From the NCBI RefSeq assembly GCF_016863015.1, contig NZ_BOOB01000047.1:1-64000 (forward strand): a DNA stretch of 64,000 bases, given 5' to 3'. A program made the translations under genes and the position numbers. The DNA comes from Microbispora amethystogenes (GTDB taxonomy: Bacteria; Actinomycetota; Actinomycetes; Streptosporangiales; Streptosporangiaceae). Below, piece by piece: positions 32,831 to 44,435 of the stretch (positions within the stretch are counted from its first letter, which is position 1; the number at the start of each line of letters is the position of its first letter). The notes under the pieces are model-generated. The model searched no databases. It saw only the letters and a program-made list of their open reading frames with translations, and was not told the origin of the DNA.

Positions 32831-33377
32831 CGTCGACCCGCACGCTGTTCCTGGCGTGGCGCTAGGCTCTGGTCGTACTCGTCCTTGATGTTGATCCGGC
32901 GAGGTCGTCCGAGATCCCGCCGACCCGACGCAGCAGCCGGCAGACGACGATCACGCCGCACTGCCCTTCCCACAACCAAACAGCCTTCTGACCAGAGAAA
33001 ACAGTGGCTCATCAGGTTTGGGAATATCCGCGGCCACAACCCGGCCGGTTCCCCTGCGACTGTGGTCGCCGGGCACGGAGTTGCTTCGCACCTGGCGCTC
33101 CGCTGGGGAACCTGCCACTGCTCATGCGAGGCAGTTGAGGGGCAGGAAGGGTGGTGCGAGGGAACGGCAGGCGGGATCCTGGCATGGGCGACGAAGTCCC
33201 GTCGGGTGTTCCACAAGCCGACGAGGGACTCGCGTCACAGGAATTGTTCTCGCTGGTAGAACCCGACACCACCAGTGTCGAAGGTGGCGTGGATTCCGGT
33301 TCTCCCGCTTCGGCCGATGCGCATCGGGGGCGGAGCGAGTTGTCTTCAAAAGCTGGAACAGCCGAGGGGGTTGTCCC

Positions 33378-33845
33378 GTGAGCGTTCCGAGAACAGCAGG
33401 GTCCAACAAGGTGGTGCTGGCCACCTACGACAGCTACGACGCGGCCCAGCACGCGGTGGACGTCCTGGCCCGCCACGACTTCCCGATCGCGCACGTCACC
33501 ATCGTGGGCTGCGATCTGCGGTGGGAGGAGAAAGTGCTCGGGCGATGGGGCCTCGGCAGGGCGCTCGTCACCGGCGCGGGTACCGGCGGCTGGATCGGTC
33601 TTCTCATCGGCCTGATATTCGCGATCTTCAGCCCGTGGGCCGGATGGGCCATCAGCTCCTCGATCGTACTCGGGCTGATCTTCGGCCTCGTCTGGGGTGC
33701 GATCAGTCACGTGGTGCAGCACCGGGCGTTCGCCTCGATGCCCGCGGTCGTCGCCGACCACTACGACATCCTCGTGGACCCCGGATTCGCCGACGAGGCC
33801 CGGCGAGTGCTCACCGACGCTCGTGAGGCCGCTGCGCTCAGGTGA
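33378..33845 (+). CDS. General stress protein (GSP17M/YflT-like) with membrane helices
   Basis: 155 residues from a GTG at 33378 preceded by GAGGGGG. The N-terminal part ([20 protein letters not shown]) fits the GSP17M/YflT domain; the centre has a Gly-rich hairpin of two membrane helices ([40 protein letters not shown]); the C-terminus [18 protein letters not shown] repeats the fold. It lies 22 bp before dnaK on the same strand and so probably heads the chaperone operon. Molecular function is not known. Confidence 0.8.
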   Translation: MSVPRTAGSNKVVLATYDSYDAAQHAVDVLARHDFPIAHVTIVGCDLRWEEKVLGRWGLGRALVTGAGTGGWIGLLIGLIFAIFSPWAGWAISSSIVLGLIFGLVWGAISHVVQHRAFASMPAVVADHYDILVDPGFADEARRVLTDAREAAALR

Positions 33846-33867
33846 GCGCCAGGAAGGGGATGAGGAC

Positions 33868-35766
33868 ATGGCCAAGGCGGTGGGCATCGACCTCGGCACG
33901 ACGAACTCGGTCATCGCGACCACCGAGGACGCGCATCCGACGGTCGTCCCGAACGCCGAGGGGTCGCGCACGACTCCCTCGGTGGTGGCCTTCACGGATC
34001 AGGGCGAGGTGCTGGTGGGCCAGATGGCCAGACGCCAGGCGATCCTCAACCCGAAGGGCACGATCTATTCGGCCAAGCGCTTCATCGGGCGCAAGTTCGA
34101 CGAGGTGCAGAGCGAGATCAAGGCGGTCTCGTTCGACGTCGTGCCGGGCCCGGACGGCGCCGTGCGGTTCAAGGTGCGCGACAAGCTGTACGCGCCGGAG
34201 GAGATCTCCGCCTTCGTGCTGCGCAAACTGACCTCGGACGCCGGGAAGTTCCTGGGGGAGAAGGTCAACGAGGCCGTCATCACGGTGCCCGCCTACTTCA
34301 ACGACGCGCAGCGGCAGGCCACCAAGGACGCCGGCAAGATCGCCGGCCTGGAGGTCCTGCGGATCATCAACGAGCCGACGGCGGCGGCCCTGGCGTACGG
34401 ACTGGACAAGAAGGGCAACGAGACCGTTCTCGTGTTCGACCTGGGCGGGGGCACGTTCGACGTCAGCGTCCTCGACATCGGCGAGGGCGTCATCGAGGTC
34501 CGCGCCACCTCGGGCGACACTCACCTGGGCGGCGACGACTTCGACCGGCGCATCGTCGACCACCTGGCCGACGAGTTCCACCAGCAGCAGGGCATCGACC
34601 TGCGGCGCGATCCGCAGGCCCTCCAGCGGCTGTTCGAGGCCGCGGAGAAGGCCAAGGTGGAGCTGTCGGCGGTCACCCAGACACAGGTCAGCCTGCCGTT
34701 CATCACGGCCGACGCGACCGGCCCCAAGCACCTGAACACGACACTCATGCGCTCGACCTTCGAGCAGATCACCCACGACCTGCTCGAACGCTGCCGTGGC
34801 CCGGTGGAGCAGGCCATGGCCGACGCGAAACTCACGACGAACGACCTCGACGAGGTGATCCTCGTCGGCGGCTCCACCCGCACGCCGGCCGTGCAGCAAC
34901 TCGTGCGGCGGCTGACGGGCAAGGAACCGAACATGACGGTCAACCCGGACGAGGTCGTGTCCGTCGGCGCGGCCGTCCAGGCCGCCATCATCAAGGGCGA
35001 GCTGAAGGACGTCGTGCTGCTCGACGTCACTCCCCTGTCGCTCGGCGTCGAGACGCTCGGCGGCGTGATGACGAAGGTCATTGACAGGAACACCACGATC
35101 CCGGCCCGTCGCACGGAGACGTTCAGCACGGCGGACGACAACCAGTCGGCCGTGGACGTGGTCATCCTGCAGGGCGAGCGCGAGCGGGCCGCCGACAACC
35201 GGGTGCTCGGCCGGTTCCGGCTGGAGAACATCCGGCCCGCGCCGCGCGGGGTGCCGCAGATCGAGGTCACCACCGACATCGACGCCAACGGCATCCTGAA
35301 CGTCTCCGCCAAGGACAAGGACACCGGTGCCGAGCAGCGGATCACGATCAGCGAGAGCTCCAACCTGGACAAGAGCGAGATCGACCGGATGGTCGCCGAC
35401 GCGGAGCGGCACCGCACCGAGGACGCGCGGCTTCGCGCCACGATCGACGCGCGCAACGAGCTGGACTCGGTCGCCCACCAGGTGGAACGCCGGCTGTCGG
35501 AGCTGGGCGAGGCCGTCCCGGTGCACGAGAAGGCGCGGGCCGAGCAGCTGATCATGGAAGCGCGTCAGGCGATCAAGGAGGAGGTGCCCGTCGACCGGCT
35601 GCGCGGCCTGACCGCGGAGCTGCAGCAGGTCTACCACGGCCTCGGCGTGGCGGCGTCCGCCGCCCAGGCCCAGACCCAGGGGCCGGCTCAGACCGGGCCC
35701 GGCCAGGCCGCCGCCGGCCCCTCGGACGAGGACGTCATCGACGCCGAGTTCACCAGCTCCGAATAG
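33868..35766 (+). CDS. dnaK: Hsp70 chaperone DnaK
   Basis: 632 residues. It has the ATPase domain with [27 protein letters not shown] and the adenosine loops [18 protein letters not shown] and [15 protein letters not shown], then the linker [18 protein letters not shown] and the peptide-binding and lid domains, ending [13 protein letters not shown]. The sequence differs from typical actinobacterial housekeeping DnaK ([14 protein letters not shown]), and the operon carries clpB, so this is likely a second, stress-specialised copy. GrpE and CbpA genes follow directly. Confidence 0.95.
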   Translation: MAKAVGIDLGTTNSVIATTEDAHPTVVPNAEGSRTTPSVVAFTDQGEVLVGQMARRQAILNPKGTIYSAKRFIGRKFDEVQSEIKAVSFDVVPGPDGAVRFKVRDKLYAPEEISAFVLRKLTSDAGKFLGEKVNEAVITVPAYFNDAQRQATKDAGKIAGLEVLRIINEPTAAALAYGLDKKGNETVLVFDLGGGTFDVSVLDIGEGVIEVRATSGDTHLGGDDFDRRIVDHLADEFHQQQGIDLRRDPQALQRLFEAAEKAKVELSAVTQTQVSLPFITADATGPKHLNTTLMRSTFEQITHDLLERCRGPVEQAMADAKLTTNDLDEVILVGGSTRTPAVQQLVRRLTGKEPNMTVNPDEVVSVGAAVQAAIIKGELKDVVLLDVTPLSLGVETLGGVMTKVIDRNTTIPARRTETFSTADDNQSAVDVVILQGERERAADNRVLGRFRLENIRPAPRGVPQIEVTTDIDANGILNVSAKDKDTGAEQRITISESSNLDKSEIDRMVADAERHRTEDARLRATIDARNELDSVAHQVERRLSELGEAVPVHEKARAEQLIMEARQAIKEEVPVDRLRGLTAELQQVYHGLGVAASAAQAQTQGPAQTGPGQAAAGPSDEDVIDAEFTSSE

Positions 35767-35774
35767 CCCGTGAC

Positions 35775-36269
35775 ATGACCGAGCGGAATGAGACACCACC
35801 TCCGGAGCCCCGGCAGGCCGTCGAGGAATCCGTTGCGGAGAAGCTCGCCGAGCTGGAGGACCGGTGGCTGCGGGCCGTCGCCGAGGTCGACAACCTCCGC
35901 AAGCGTGCCGCGCGCGACTTGGCCCGGCAGCGGATCGACGAGCGCACGCGCGTCGCGGCGGAGTGGCTGCCGGTGATCGACAACCTCGAACTCGCGCTCA
36001 AGCACGCGGACGCCGACGCCGACGCGGTGATCGAGGGGGTCCGGGCCGTCCGCGACCAAGCGGTCGGCGTGCTCGCACGCCTCGGCTTCCCGCGCAGGGA
36101 CGACGTGGGTACGCGGTTCGACCCCGCCAGGCACGAGGCGGTCAGCACGGTCGCCGTCCCGGACGCCGACCCCGGCACCGTCGTCGAGGTCGTACGGCCC
36201 GGCTACGGCGACGGCGCGCTGCAACTACGCCCGGCCTCCGTCGTCGTCTCCACGAAAGCCGACGAGTGA
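35775..36269 (+). CDS. grpE: Nucleotide exchange factor GrpE
   Basis: 164 residues. The N-terminal long coiled-coil ([20 protein letters not shown]) and the C-terminal beta domain ([40 protein letters not shown]) are diagnostic. It releases ADP from DnaK. It begins 8 bp after dnaK and its stop overlaps the cbpA start by one base (TGATG). Confidence 0.93.
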   Translation: MTERNETPPPEPRQAVEESVAEKLAELEDRWLRAVAEVDNLRKRAARDLARQRIDERTRVAAEWLPVIDNLELALKHADADADAVIEGVRAVRDQAVGVLARLGFPRRDDVGTRFDPARHEAVSTVAVPDADPGTVVEVVRPGYGDGALQLRPASVVVSTKADE

Positions 36270-37258
36270 TGGCGGATCGCGACTTCTACGAGATCCTGGG
36301 CGTGCCGAGAACGGCGGACCAGGACGACATCCAGCGGGCCTACCGGAAGCTGGCCCGCACCTACCATCCCGACGTCAACAAGTCCCCCGACGCCGAGGAC
36401 CGCTTCAAAGAGGTCTCAGAGGCGTACGAGGTGCTGTCGGACCCCGGGACGCGGCGGCGGTACGACGCGTTCGGGCCGGACTTCCGCCGCGTACCCGAAG
36501 GCGTCGACCCGGCGACGTACGCCCGCGCCCGCGCCGGAGCGGGAGCCGGCGCGGGGCCGGGCTGGGCGGGGCCGGGGCCCGGCTGGGCGCGCGGACCGGG
36601 CGGGGAGGAGATCCACTTCACCACCGGCGAGGGCTTCGAGGGCGTCGACCTCGAAGATCTGCTCGGCGGCGTCTTCGGCAGGCGCAGGCGCGGCGCGACC
36701 GGCCGCGGCTGGGGCCCGGTGCCCGGCGCCGACCAGGAGGCCGAGCTGCCGCTCACGGTCGAGGAGGCCTACCGCGGCGGCCGGCGGACCATCACGATCC
36801 CCGGCCCGGACGGCGGGCGGACCCTCCAGGTGAACATTCCCCCCGGCGTGACCGACGGCCGGCGGATCCGGCTCGCGGGCCAGGGCGGCGCGGGCGGCGA
36901 CGGCGCCAGGGCGGGCGACCTCTACCTGATCGCGCGGATCGCCGACCACCCCCGCTACCGCCTGGAGGGGCGCGACATCCACGTCCGCCTCCCGCTGACG
37001 CCGTCGGAGGCCGCGCTGGGGGCGACCGTCGCGGTCGACACGCCCGGCGGGGAGGCGAAGGTCAAGGTGCCGCCGGGCACGTCGTCCGGGCGCCGCCTGC
37101 GTCTGCGCGGACAGGGCATGCCGAACCCGCGCGGCCGGCCCGGAGACCTGCTGGCCGAGGTCCAGATCATGGTGCCGCCCACGCTCGGCGACGAGGAGCG
37201 CCGTCTGTACGAGCAACTGGCCAGGATCTCGGCGTTCAACCCGAGGAGCCCGTCATGA
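36269..37258 (+). CDS. cbpA: DnaJ-class co-chaperone, CbpA type (no zinc finger)
   Basis: 329 residues. J-domain at 1-70 with [18 protein letters not shown] (the HPD triad), then a Gly/Ala-rich linker, then two C-terminal beta domains ([20 protein letters not shown] and [20 protein letters not shown]). The four CxxCxGxG zinc motifs of DnaJ are absent, so it belongs to the CbpA class. It delivers substrates to DnaK and stimulates its ATPase. The next gene encodes the matching CbpM modulator. Confidence 0.92.
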   Translation: MADRDFYEILGVPRTADQDDIQRAYRKLARTYHPDVNKSPDAEDRFKEVSEAYEVLSDPGTRRRYDAFGPDFRRVPEGVDPATYARARAGAGAGAGPGWAGPGPGWARGPGGEEIHFTTGEGFEGVDLEDLLGGVFGRRRRGATGRGWGPVPGADQEAELPLTVEEAYRGGRRTITIPGPDGGRTLQVNIPPGVTDGRRIRLAGQGGAGGDGARAGDLYLIARIADHPRYRLEGRDIHVRLPLTPSEAALGATVAVDTPGGEAKVKVPPGTSSGRRLRLRGQGMPNPRGRPGDLLAEVQIMVPPTLGDEERRLYEQLARISAFNPRSPS

Positions 37259-37556
37259 CGTATCCGCTCATCCGGCTCGCCCACCTGGACCTGGAGTCCT
37301 TCTCCCGGGCTACGGGACTGCACCCCGAACTGGTGCGCCGCCTGGTGGCGCTGGGGCTGATCGACGCCTGGAGGGACTCCTCGGGCGGCCTGTGCTTCCC
37401 GCCCGCCCAGGTTGTCGCCGCGGGCCGCCTTCAGCGCCTGCACGCGGGGCTCGCCGTCAACTACGCCTCCCTCGGCCTCGTGACGGACCTCCTGGACCGC
37501 ATCGCGGAGCTGGAAGCGGCTCTGCGTACCCGTACGAGAAGGACCGGAGACAGATC

Positions 37557-37566
<10 letters not shown>
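37255..37566 (+). CDS. cbpM: CbpM-like chaperone modulator, MerR_2 fold
   Basis: 103 residues. The N-terminal part [20 protein letters not shown] and [19 protein letters not shown] is the MerR-like helix bundle of CbpM proteins, followed by a coiled segment ([20 protein letters not shown]). CbpM binds the J-domain of CbpA and inhibits it. In actinobacteria this slot is often taken by HspR, but HspR has a C-terminal DNA-binding and basic region not obvious here, so HspR-like DNA binding cannot be excluded. Overlaps cbpA by 4 bp and clpB by 10 bp. Confidence 0.75.
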
Positions 37567-40175
<2,609 letters not shown>

Positions 40176-40236
40176 CCGATGCCGCCGAAGGTCGTGGAGT
40201 CGAGGCGGCGCGAGTTCTTCCAGAAGCGAGGACATC

Positions 40237-41388
40237 ATGAAGGCAGTCGTATACGAGGGACCCCGGCAGGTCGGCGTCAGGAACGTGCCGGACGCGCGGA
40301 CAGAGATGCCCACCGATGTCCTGGTCCGTGTCACCACGACCAACATCTGCGGGTCGGACCTGCACATGTACGAAGGCCGGACCGACCTGGAGCCGGGCCG
40401 TGTCCTCGGCCACGAGAACCTCGGCGAGGTGGTCGAGGTGGGGCCGGGAGTGGTACGCGTCCGCGTCGGCGACATGGTCTGCGTGCCGTTCAACGTCGCG
40501 TGCGGCTTCTGCGCCAACTGCGAGAGAGGCCTGACCGCCTTCTGCCTCACCACCAACCCGGAGCCCGGGGTGGACGGGGCCGCTTACGGCTTCGCGGACA
40601 TGGGCCCGTACAACGGCGGCCAGGCCGAGCTGCTGCGCGTGCCGTTCGGTGACTTCAACTGCCTGGTCCTGCCGGACGACGCGCGGGAGAGGCAGAGCGA
40701 CTACGTCATGCTGGCCGACATCTGGCCCACCGGCTGGCATGCGACCCAGCTCGCCTGTGTGCAGGCCGGCGACTCGGTCGTGATCTACGGGGCGGGGCCG
40801 GTCGGCCTGATGGCCGCCTACTCCGCGACGTTCAAGAGCGCGGGCATGGTGATGGCCGTGGACCGCCACCCGGACCGGCTGGCCAAGGCCGAGGAGATCG
40901 GGGCGATCCCGATCGACGACTCCAAGACGTCGCCGGTCGACCGGATCATGGAGCTCACGCACGGCAGGGGCGCCGACCGGGGCTGCGAGTGCGTGGGCTA
41001 CCAGGCACACGACCCGCAGGGGCATGAGCATCCCAACATGACGCTGAACAACCTCGTCAAGTCGGTGAGGTTCGCCGGGACGATCGGGGTCGTGGGCGTG
41101 TTCATCCCCACGGATCCCGGCAGCCCCGACGACCTCTACAAGCAGGGCGAGATCGCCTTCGACTACGGGATGTTCTGGTTCAAGGGCCAGACCATGGGCA
41201 ACGGCCAGTGCAACGTCAAGAACTACAACCGGCAGCTCTGCACCCTCATCCACGAGGGGAAGGCCCGGCCGTCGTGGGTCGTCTCACACGAGCTGGATCT
41301 GGACGACGCGCCCGGCGGCTACGAGCACTTCGACCGGAGGGATCCCGGCTGGACCAAGGTCGTCCTGCATCCCGCCGGCACCGGCTGA
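40237..41388 (+). CDS. Glutathione-independent formaldehyde dehydrogenase-like zinc MDR enzyme
   Basis: 383 residues. It has the catalytic zinc Cys in TTTNICGSDLHMYEG with GHENLGEV, the four-Cys structural lobe (CGFCANCERG plus Cys in TAFC), a loop WPTGWHATQLACVQAGDSVV and the NAD-binding GAGPVGLMAAYSA. The long C-terminal insert (NNLVKSVRFAGTIGVVGVF, PDDLYKQGEIAFDYGMFWFK) is typical of Pseudomonas-type FdhA dismutating dehydrogenases. It oxidises formaldehyde or similar aldehydes with NAD. It follows clpB by 61 bp on the same strand, perhaps within the stress regulon. Confidence 0.88.
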   Translation: MKAVVYEGPRQVGVRNVPDARTEMPTDVLVRVTTTNICGSDLHMYEGRTDLEPGRVLGHENLGEVVEVGPGVVRVRVGDMVCVPFNVACGFCANCERGLTAFCLTTNPEPGVDGAAYGFADMGPYNGGQAELLRVPFGDFNCLVLPDDARERQSDYVMLADIWPTGWHATQLACVQAGDSVVIYGAGPVGLMAAYSATFKSAGMVMAVDRHPDRLAKAEEIGAIPIDDSKTSPVDRIMELTHGRGADRGCECVGYQAHDPQGHEHPNMTLNNLVKSVRFAGTIGVVGVFIPTDPGSPDDLYKQGEIAFDYGMFWFKGQTMGNGQCNVKNYNRQLCTLIHEGKARPSWVVSHELDLDDAPGGYEHFDRRDPGWTKVVLHPAGTG

Positions 41389-41482
41389 CCCTCCCGTGGC
41401 GGCCGCGGGCCTCCCGGTCGGACCGCTCTGACAATGAGGAGGACGCGCTTCGTCTTCGACGTGCGGCTGTGGTCCCCGCCGC

Positions 41483-43537
41483 TCAGACCCGGCGGCAGAG
41501 AAACAGGAAGGCGGTGCCTGGTCTGTCGGCGAACCGTGGGGCGGGCAGGCCGATGGCGGCGAGGGCGCGGCCGGTGAGCCGCACCTGGCTCGACGCCCAG
41601 TCGGGATGACGGTCGAGCGGTCCGGACACCTCACCGGGGATGACCTCGACGACGTACTCGGCGTCGGGGTCGAGCCCGGGCAGTCGCATCGGCGCTGTCC
41701 GCTCCGCGACGCCGGTCTCCAGCTGCACATAGGAGTACACGGCCCGGCTCCGGTCGAGGGCCACGATGCCGTGGACCCATGCGGCGGGGTCGGGGTGGTC
41801 GGCCCGCACCACCTCGCCGGTGTGCAGCAGTGGGCGCAGTTCCTTGTACAGGGCGATCCATTCGGCCAGCGCGGCCCGCTCGGCGGGGGCCCATGCGGTG
41901 ATGTCGGCCTCGATCCCGGCATGTCCGAACAAAGCGGTGGCAGCCCGGAAACCGAGCGTGGTGACGCGCCCGGTGATGTGGGAGGGGGACGAGCCGACGT
42001 GTGAGCCGATCAGCTCGTACGGCAGCAGCAGGCTGGTCCACCGCTGGATGTGCTGGCGTTCGACGGGGTCGATGTTGTCCGAACCCCAGACACGGTCGGT
42101 GCGCTCCAGAATGCCGAGATCGGCCCGGGCGCCACCGGAGGAGCACGACTCGATTTCCAGGGCGGGGAACCGGGCGCGCAGGTCGTCCAGCAGCCGGTAG
42201 ACGGCCTCGGTCTGCGCATGAGTACCGGGCACGCCTTCGTGCACGGGCTCGGCCAGGTCGCGGTTGTGATCCCACTTGATGTAGTCGATGCCGTACTCGG
42301 CCACCATGCTGCTGATCCGTTCCAGCAGGTAGGCGTACACCTCGGGATGTGCCAGGTCCAGAGTGTGCTGGCTGCGCCGGGGTAGCGGCCACCGCTGCGG
42401 GTCGGCCAGCAGCCAGTCCGGATGGGCACGAACCAGATCGGAGTCGAGGTTGGCCATCTCGGGTTCGAACCACAGCCCGAACTGCATGCCGTGCTCGCGC
42501 ACCCGCCCGACCAGTTTGTGCAGGCCGCCGGGCCAGACGGTCTCGTCCACGTACCAGTCGCCCAGGCCCGCGTCGTCGCTCCTGCGGTGCCGGAACCAGC
42601 CGTCGTCGACGACGAACCGCTCGGCACCCACCTCCGCCGCGGCGTCGGCGAGCGCGAGCAGGCGGTCCTCGCGGTGGTCGAAGTAGACCGCCTCCCAGGT
42701 GTTCATCGTCACCGGTCGCGCCGATCCCGGATGGGTCGCCCGGGCGCGCAGCATGGCGTGGAACCGTCGGCTCAACCCGTCCAGACCGGCGTCGGAGGCC
42801 GCGAAGTACACCCACGGCGTGCTGTACGACTCCCCCTGGCCGAGCCGTACCTCGCCGGGTTCGAGCAGCTCGCCGGCGGCGAGCACGGTGTCCCCCTCCG
42901 GGAGCCGCTCGACGTACTGGACGTGGTTGCCGCTCCAGGCGATGTGCACCCCCCACACTTCGCCGGTCCGGAACCCGAACCCCGGAGTGCCGACGACGAG
43001 CGGGCCGGCGTCGAACCAGGTCCGGCCACGGCGGTTCTCCCGTGACCAGGCGCCCTGGCGCAGCGGCGCCCGCTGCGGGGACCGCTCCCTGGCCCAGCGG
43101 CCGGCGAAGTCGAGCACCTCGCCGGCCTGCGCGGGCAGCGGCATCAGGCAGGCCAGGCGGTCCAGCGTGTACGGCGAGGCGGCGGTGTTGACGAGCGTGT
43201 GCCGCATCCGTAGCACACCCTGAGGCGTCAGCTCGATCTCAGTCGTCAGGCCCAGGCCACAGTCGGGGTCCTCGGCACGCGCCTCGACACGGCTTCCGTT
43301 CACGGTGACGGCCTCGGCCAGCGTGAAACGGGACGGACGCCAACCGCTGTCGTGACGCCCGGACAGCACCGGCCGGCCGAACCAGCCGTCGCCTTGGCTG
43401 GGCACCACATCCTGGCCGGGCACCGGCGGAAGCCCGGTGAGCGGTCCCGGGCAGACACCCCAGTGCGACACCCGCGGCGGGCGCGGGCCGGCGAGGTCGA
43501 GGACGACGCCGACGCCGTCCGCGGACAAAGCGATCAC
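41483..43537 (-). CDS. GH36 alpha-galactosidase
   Basis: 684 residues from the GTG at 43537 (GGAG 6 nt before it; a TTG one codon earlier is possible). No signal peptide, so intracellular. The GH36 barrel carries the nucleophile Asp423 in YIKWDHNRD, the motif ERFVVDDGWF before it, and the acid/base Asp in WGSDNIDPVERQ. It removes alpha-1,6-galactose side groups from galactomanno-oligosaccharides or raffinose-type sugars. It is the last gene of the minus-strand operon with a beta-mannosidase, pointing to imported galactomannan fragments. Confidence 0.92.
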   Translation of the reverse strand: MIALSADGVGVVLDLAGPRPPRVSHWGVCPGPLTGLPPVPGQDVVPSQGDGWFGRPVLSGRHDSGWRPSRFTLAEAVTVNGSRVEARAEDPDCGLGLTTEIELTPQGVLRMRHTLVNTAASPYTLDRLACLMPLPAQAGEVLDFAGRWARERSPQRAPLRQGAWSRENRRGRTWFDAGPLVVGTPGFGFRTGEVWGVHIAWSGNHVQYVERLPEGDTVLAAGELLEPGEVRLGQGESYSTPWVYFAASDAGLDGLSRRFHAMLRARATHPGSARPVTMNTWEAVYFDHREDRLLALADAAAEVGAERFVVDDGWFRHRRSDDAGLGDWYVDETVWPGGLHKLVGRVREHGMQFGLWFEPEMANLDSDLVRAHPDWLLADPQRWPLPRRSQHTLDLAHPEVYAYLLERISSMVAEYGIDYIKWDHNRDLAEPVHEGVPGTHAQTEAVYRLLDDLRARFPALEIESCSSGGARADLGILERTDRVWGSDNIDPVERQHIQRWTSLLLPYELIGSHVGSSPSHITGRVTTLGFRAATALFGHAGIEADITAWAPAERAALAEWIALYKELRPLLHTGEVVRADHPDPAAWVHGIVALDRSRAVYSYVQLETGVAERTAPMRLPGLDPDAEYVVEVIPGEVSGPLDRHPDWASSQVRLTGRALAAIGLPAPRFADRPGTAFLFLCRRV

Positions 43538-43595
43538 CAAAGCTCCAAGCCAGGGGTGCCGGGTAGGCCGGCGGGTGGGTGGGGTGACGCGCTCC

Positions 43596-44435
43596 TCATG
43601 CGGTGCTCGCCGGTGCGGTGGTCCCTCGGGGGATGAGCGTGGCGGTCGGGCACCGGCGTTCCGCGACCGGGCCTCCCTCGACGAGTTCCAGCAGAGACGC
43701 GGCGACCGACTGTCCGAAGAAGTGCACGTCGAGACTCATGGTGGTGAGCGGAGGCGATGCCAGGCGACACAGGCTGGAGTCGTCCCAGGCGATCAGACTG
43801 AGGTCGCCGGGAACATCACAACCCAGATCCTTGGCGGCGCCCAGGCCCGCGACCCCCATGAGGTCGTTGTCGTAGATGATCGCTGTGGGAGGGTCGGGCC
43901 GCTCCAGCAACATGGCGGTGAGTTTCGCCCCCGACTCCTCCGAGTAGTCCCCCTCCAGCACGACCGGCTCGATGCTGGCCGACCTCATGCTGTCGAACAG
44001 CGCTTCGGTGCGGATCCGTGTGTGGATCAAGGCGGTGGGACCGCTGACCCGGGCGATGCGACGGTGCCCGAGCCTGCTGAGGTGGGCGACCGCTTCCCGC
44101 ACCGCGCCGACGTCGTCCGTGCGGACGGCCGGGGTGTCTCCTTCCGGCTCGCCCGCCACCACGGCCGGCAGCCCGATCTCGCGAAGGACCGCGGGTCTGA
44201 CGTCCTCGACCGTACGATTCACCAGCACCACGGCGTCGACCATGCGGTTGTCCGCCCACCGGCGGTACGCGGCGATCTCTGCCTCGTGGGTGTTGACGAC
44301 ATGCAACAGCACGGAACGGTCGTGCTCGGCGAGCAGCTCTTCGATACCCGCGATGAACTCCAGGAAGAACGGTTCCGCACCCAGCAGGCGTGGTGGCCTG
44401 GCGAGCACCAGGCCGACAGGGGTGCCCGCGCTCAC
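43596..44435 (-). CDS. LacI-family ligand-binding domain without HTH
   Basis: 279 residues that cover only the periplasmic-binding-protein fold of LacI/GalR regulators: it begins TPVGLVLARPPRLLGAEPFF and includes FIAGIEELLAEHDRSVLLHV, HLSRLGHRRIARVSG, YDNDLMGVAGLGAAKDLG and VPGDLSLIAWDDSSLC. The 50-60-residue N-terminal HTH and hinge helix are missing, and the DNA upstream is the intact end of the GH2 gene. The GTG at 44435 overlaps the GH2 stop by 4 bp, so the short form is the translated product. There is no signal peptide, so it is not a secreted binding protein. It may be a cytosolic sugar sensor, a dominant-negative partner, or a decaying regulator. Confidence 0.8.
   Translation of the reverse strand: MSAGTPVGLVLARPPRLLGAEPFFLEFIAGIEELLAEHDRSVLLHVVNTHEAEIAAYRRWADNRMVDAVVLVNRTVEDVRPAVLREIGLPAVVAGEPEGDTPAVRTDDVGAVREAVAHLSRLGHRRIARVSGPTALIHTRIRTEALFDSMRSASIEPVVLEGDYSEESGAKLTAMLLERPDPPTAIIYDNDLMGVAGLGAAKDLGCDVPGDLSLIAWDDSSLCRLASPPLTTMSLDVHFFGQSVAASLLELVEGGPVAERRCPTATLIPRGTTAPASTA

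Larger units (their letters stand above)
32295..33377. other. 1.08-kb region without an intact gene
   Basis: Between the GH43 gene and the general stress gene no reading frame shows convincing coding character. It holds the GH43 5' region with a G-run tract, a TAGCGCTA dyad, the tail of a histidine kinase on the minus strand (annotated), and about 500 bp (32840-33377) in which nothing was recognised. No HAIR or CIRCE element was found before the chaperone operon. Confidence 0.6.

Noticed and set aside
33100..33377. HAIR or CIRCE heat-shock operator upstream of the chaperone operon
   Set aside because: Neither CTTGAGT-N7-ACTCAAG nor the CIRCE repeat is present in the region read.
33150..33381. 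Plus-strand frame of 76 codons before the general stress gene
   Set aside because: Composition is not protein-like, no homology is recognised, and it overlaps the stress protein start with no coupling signal.
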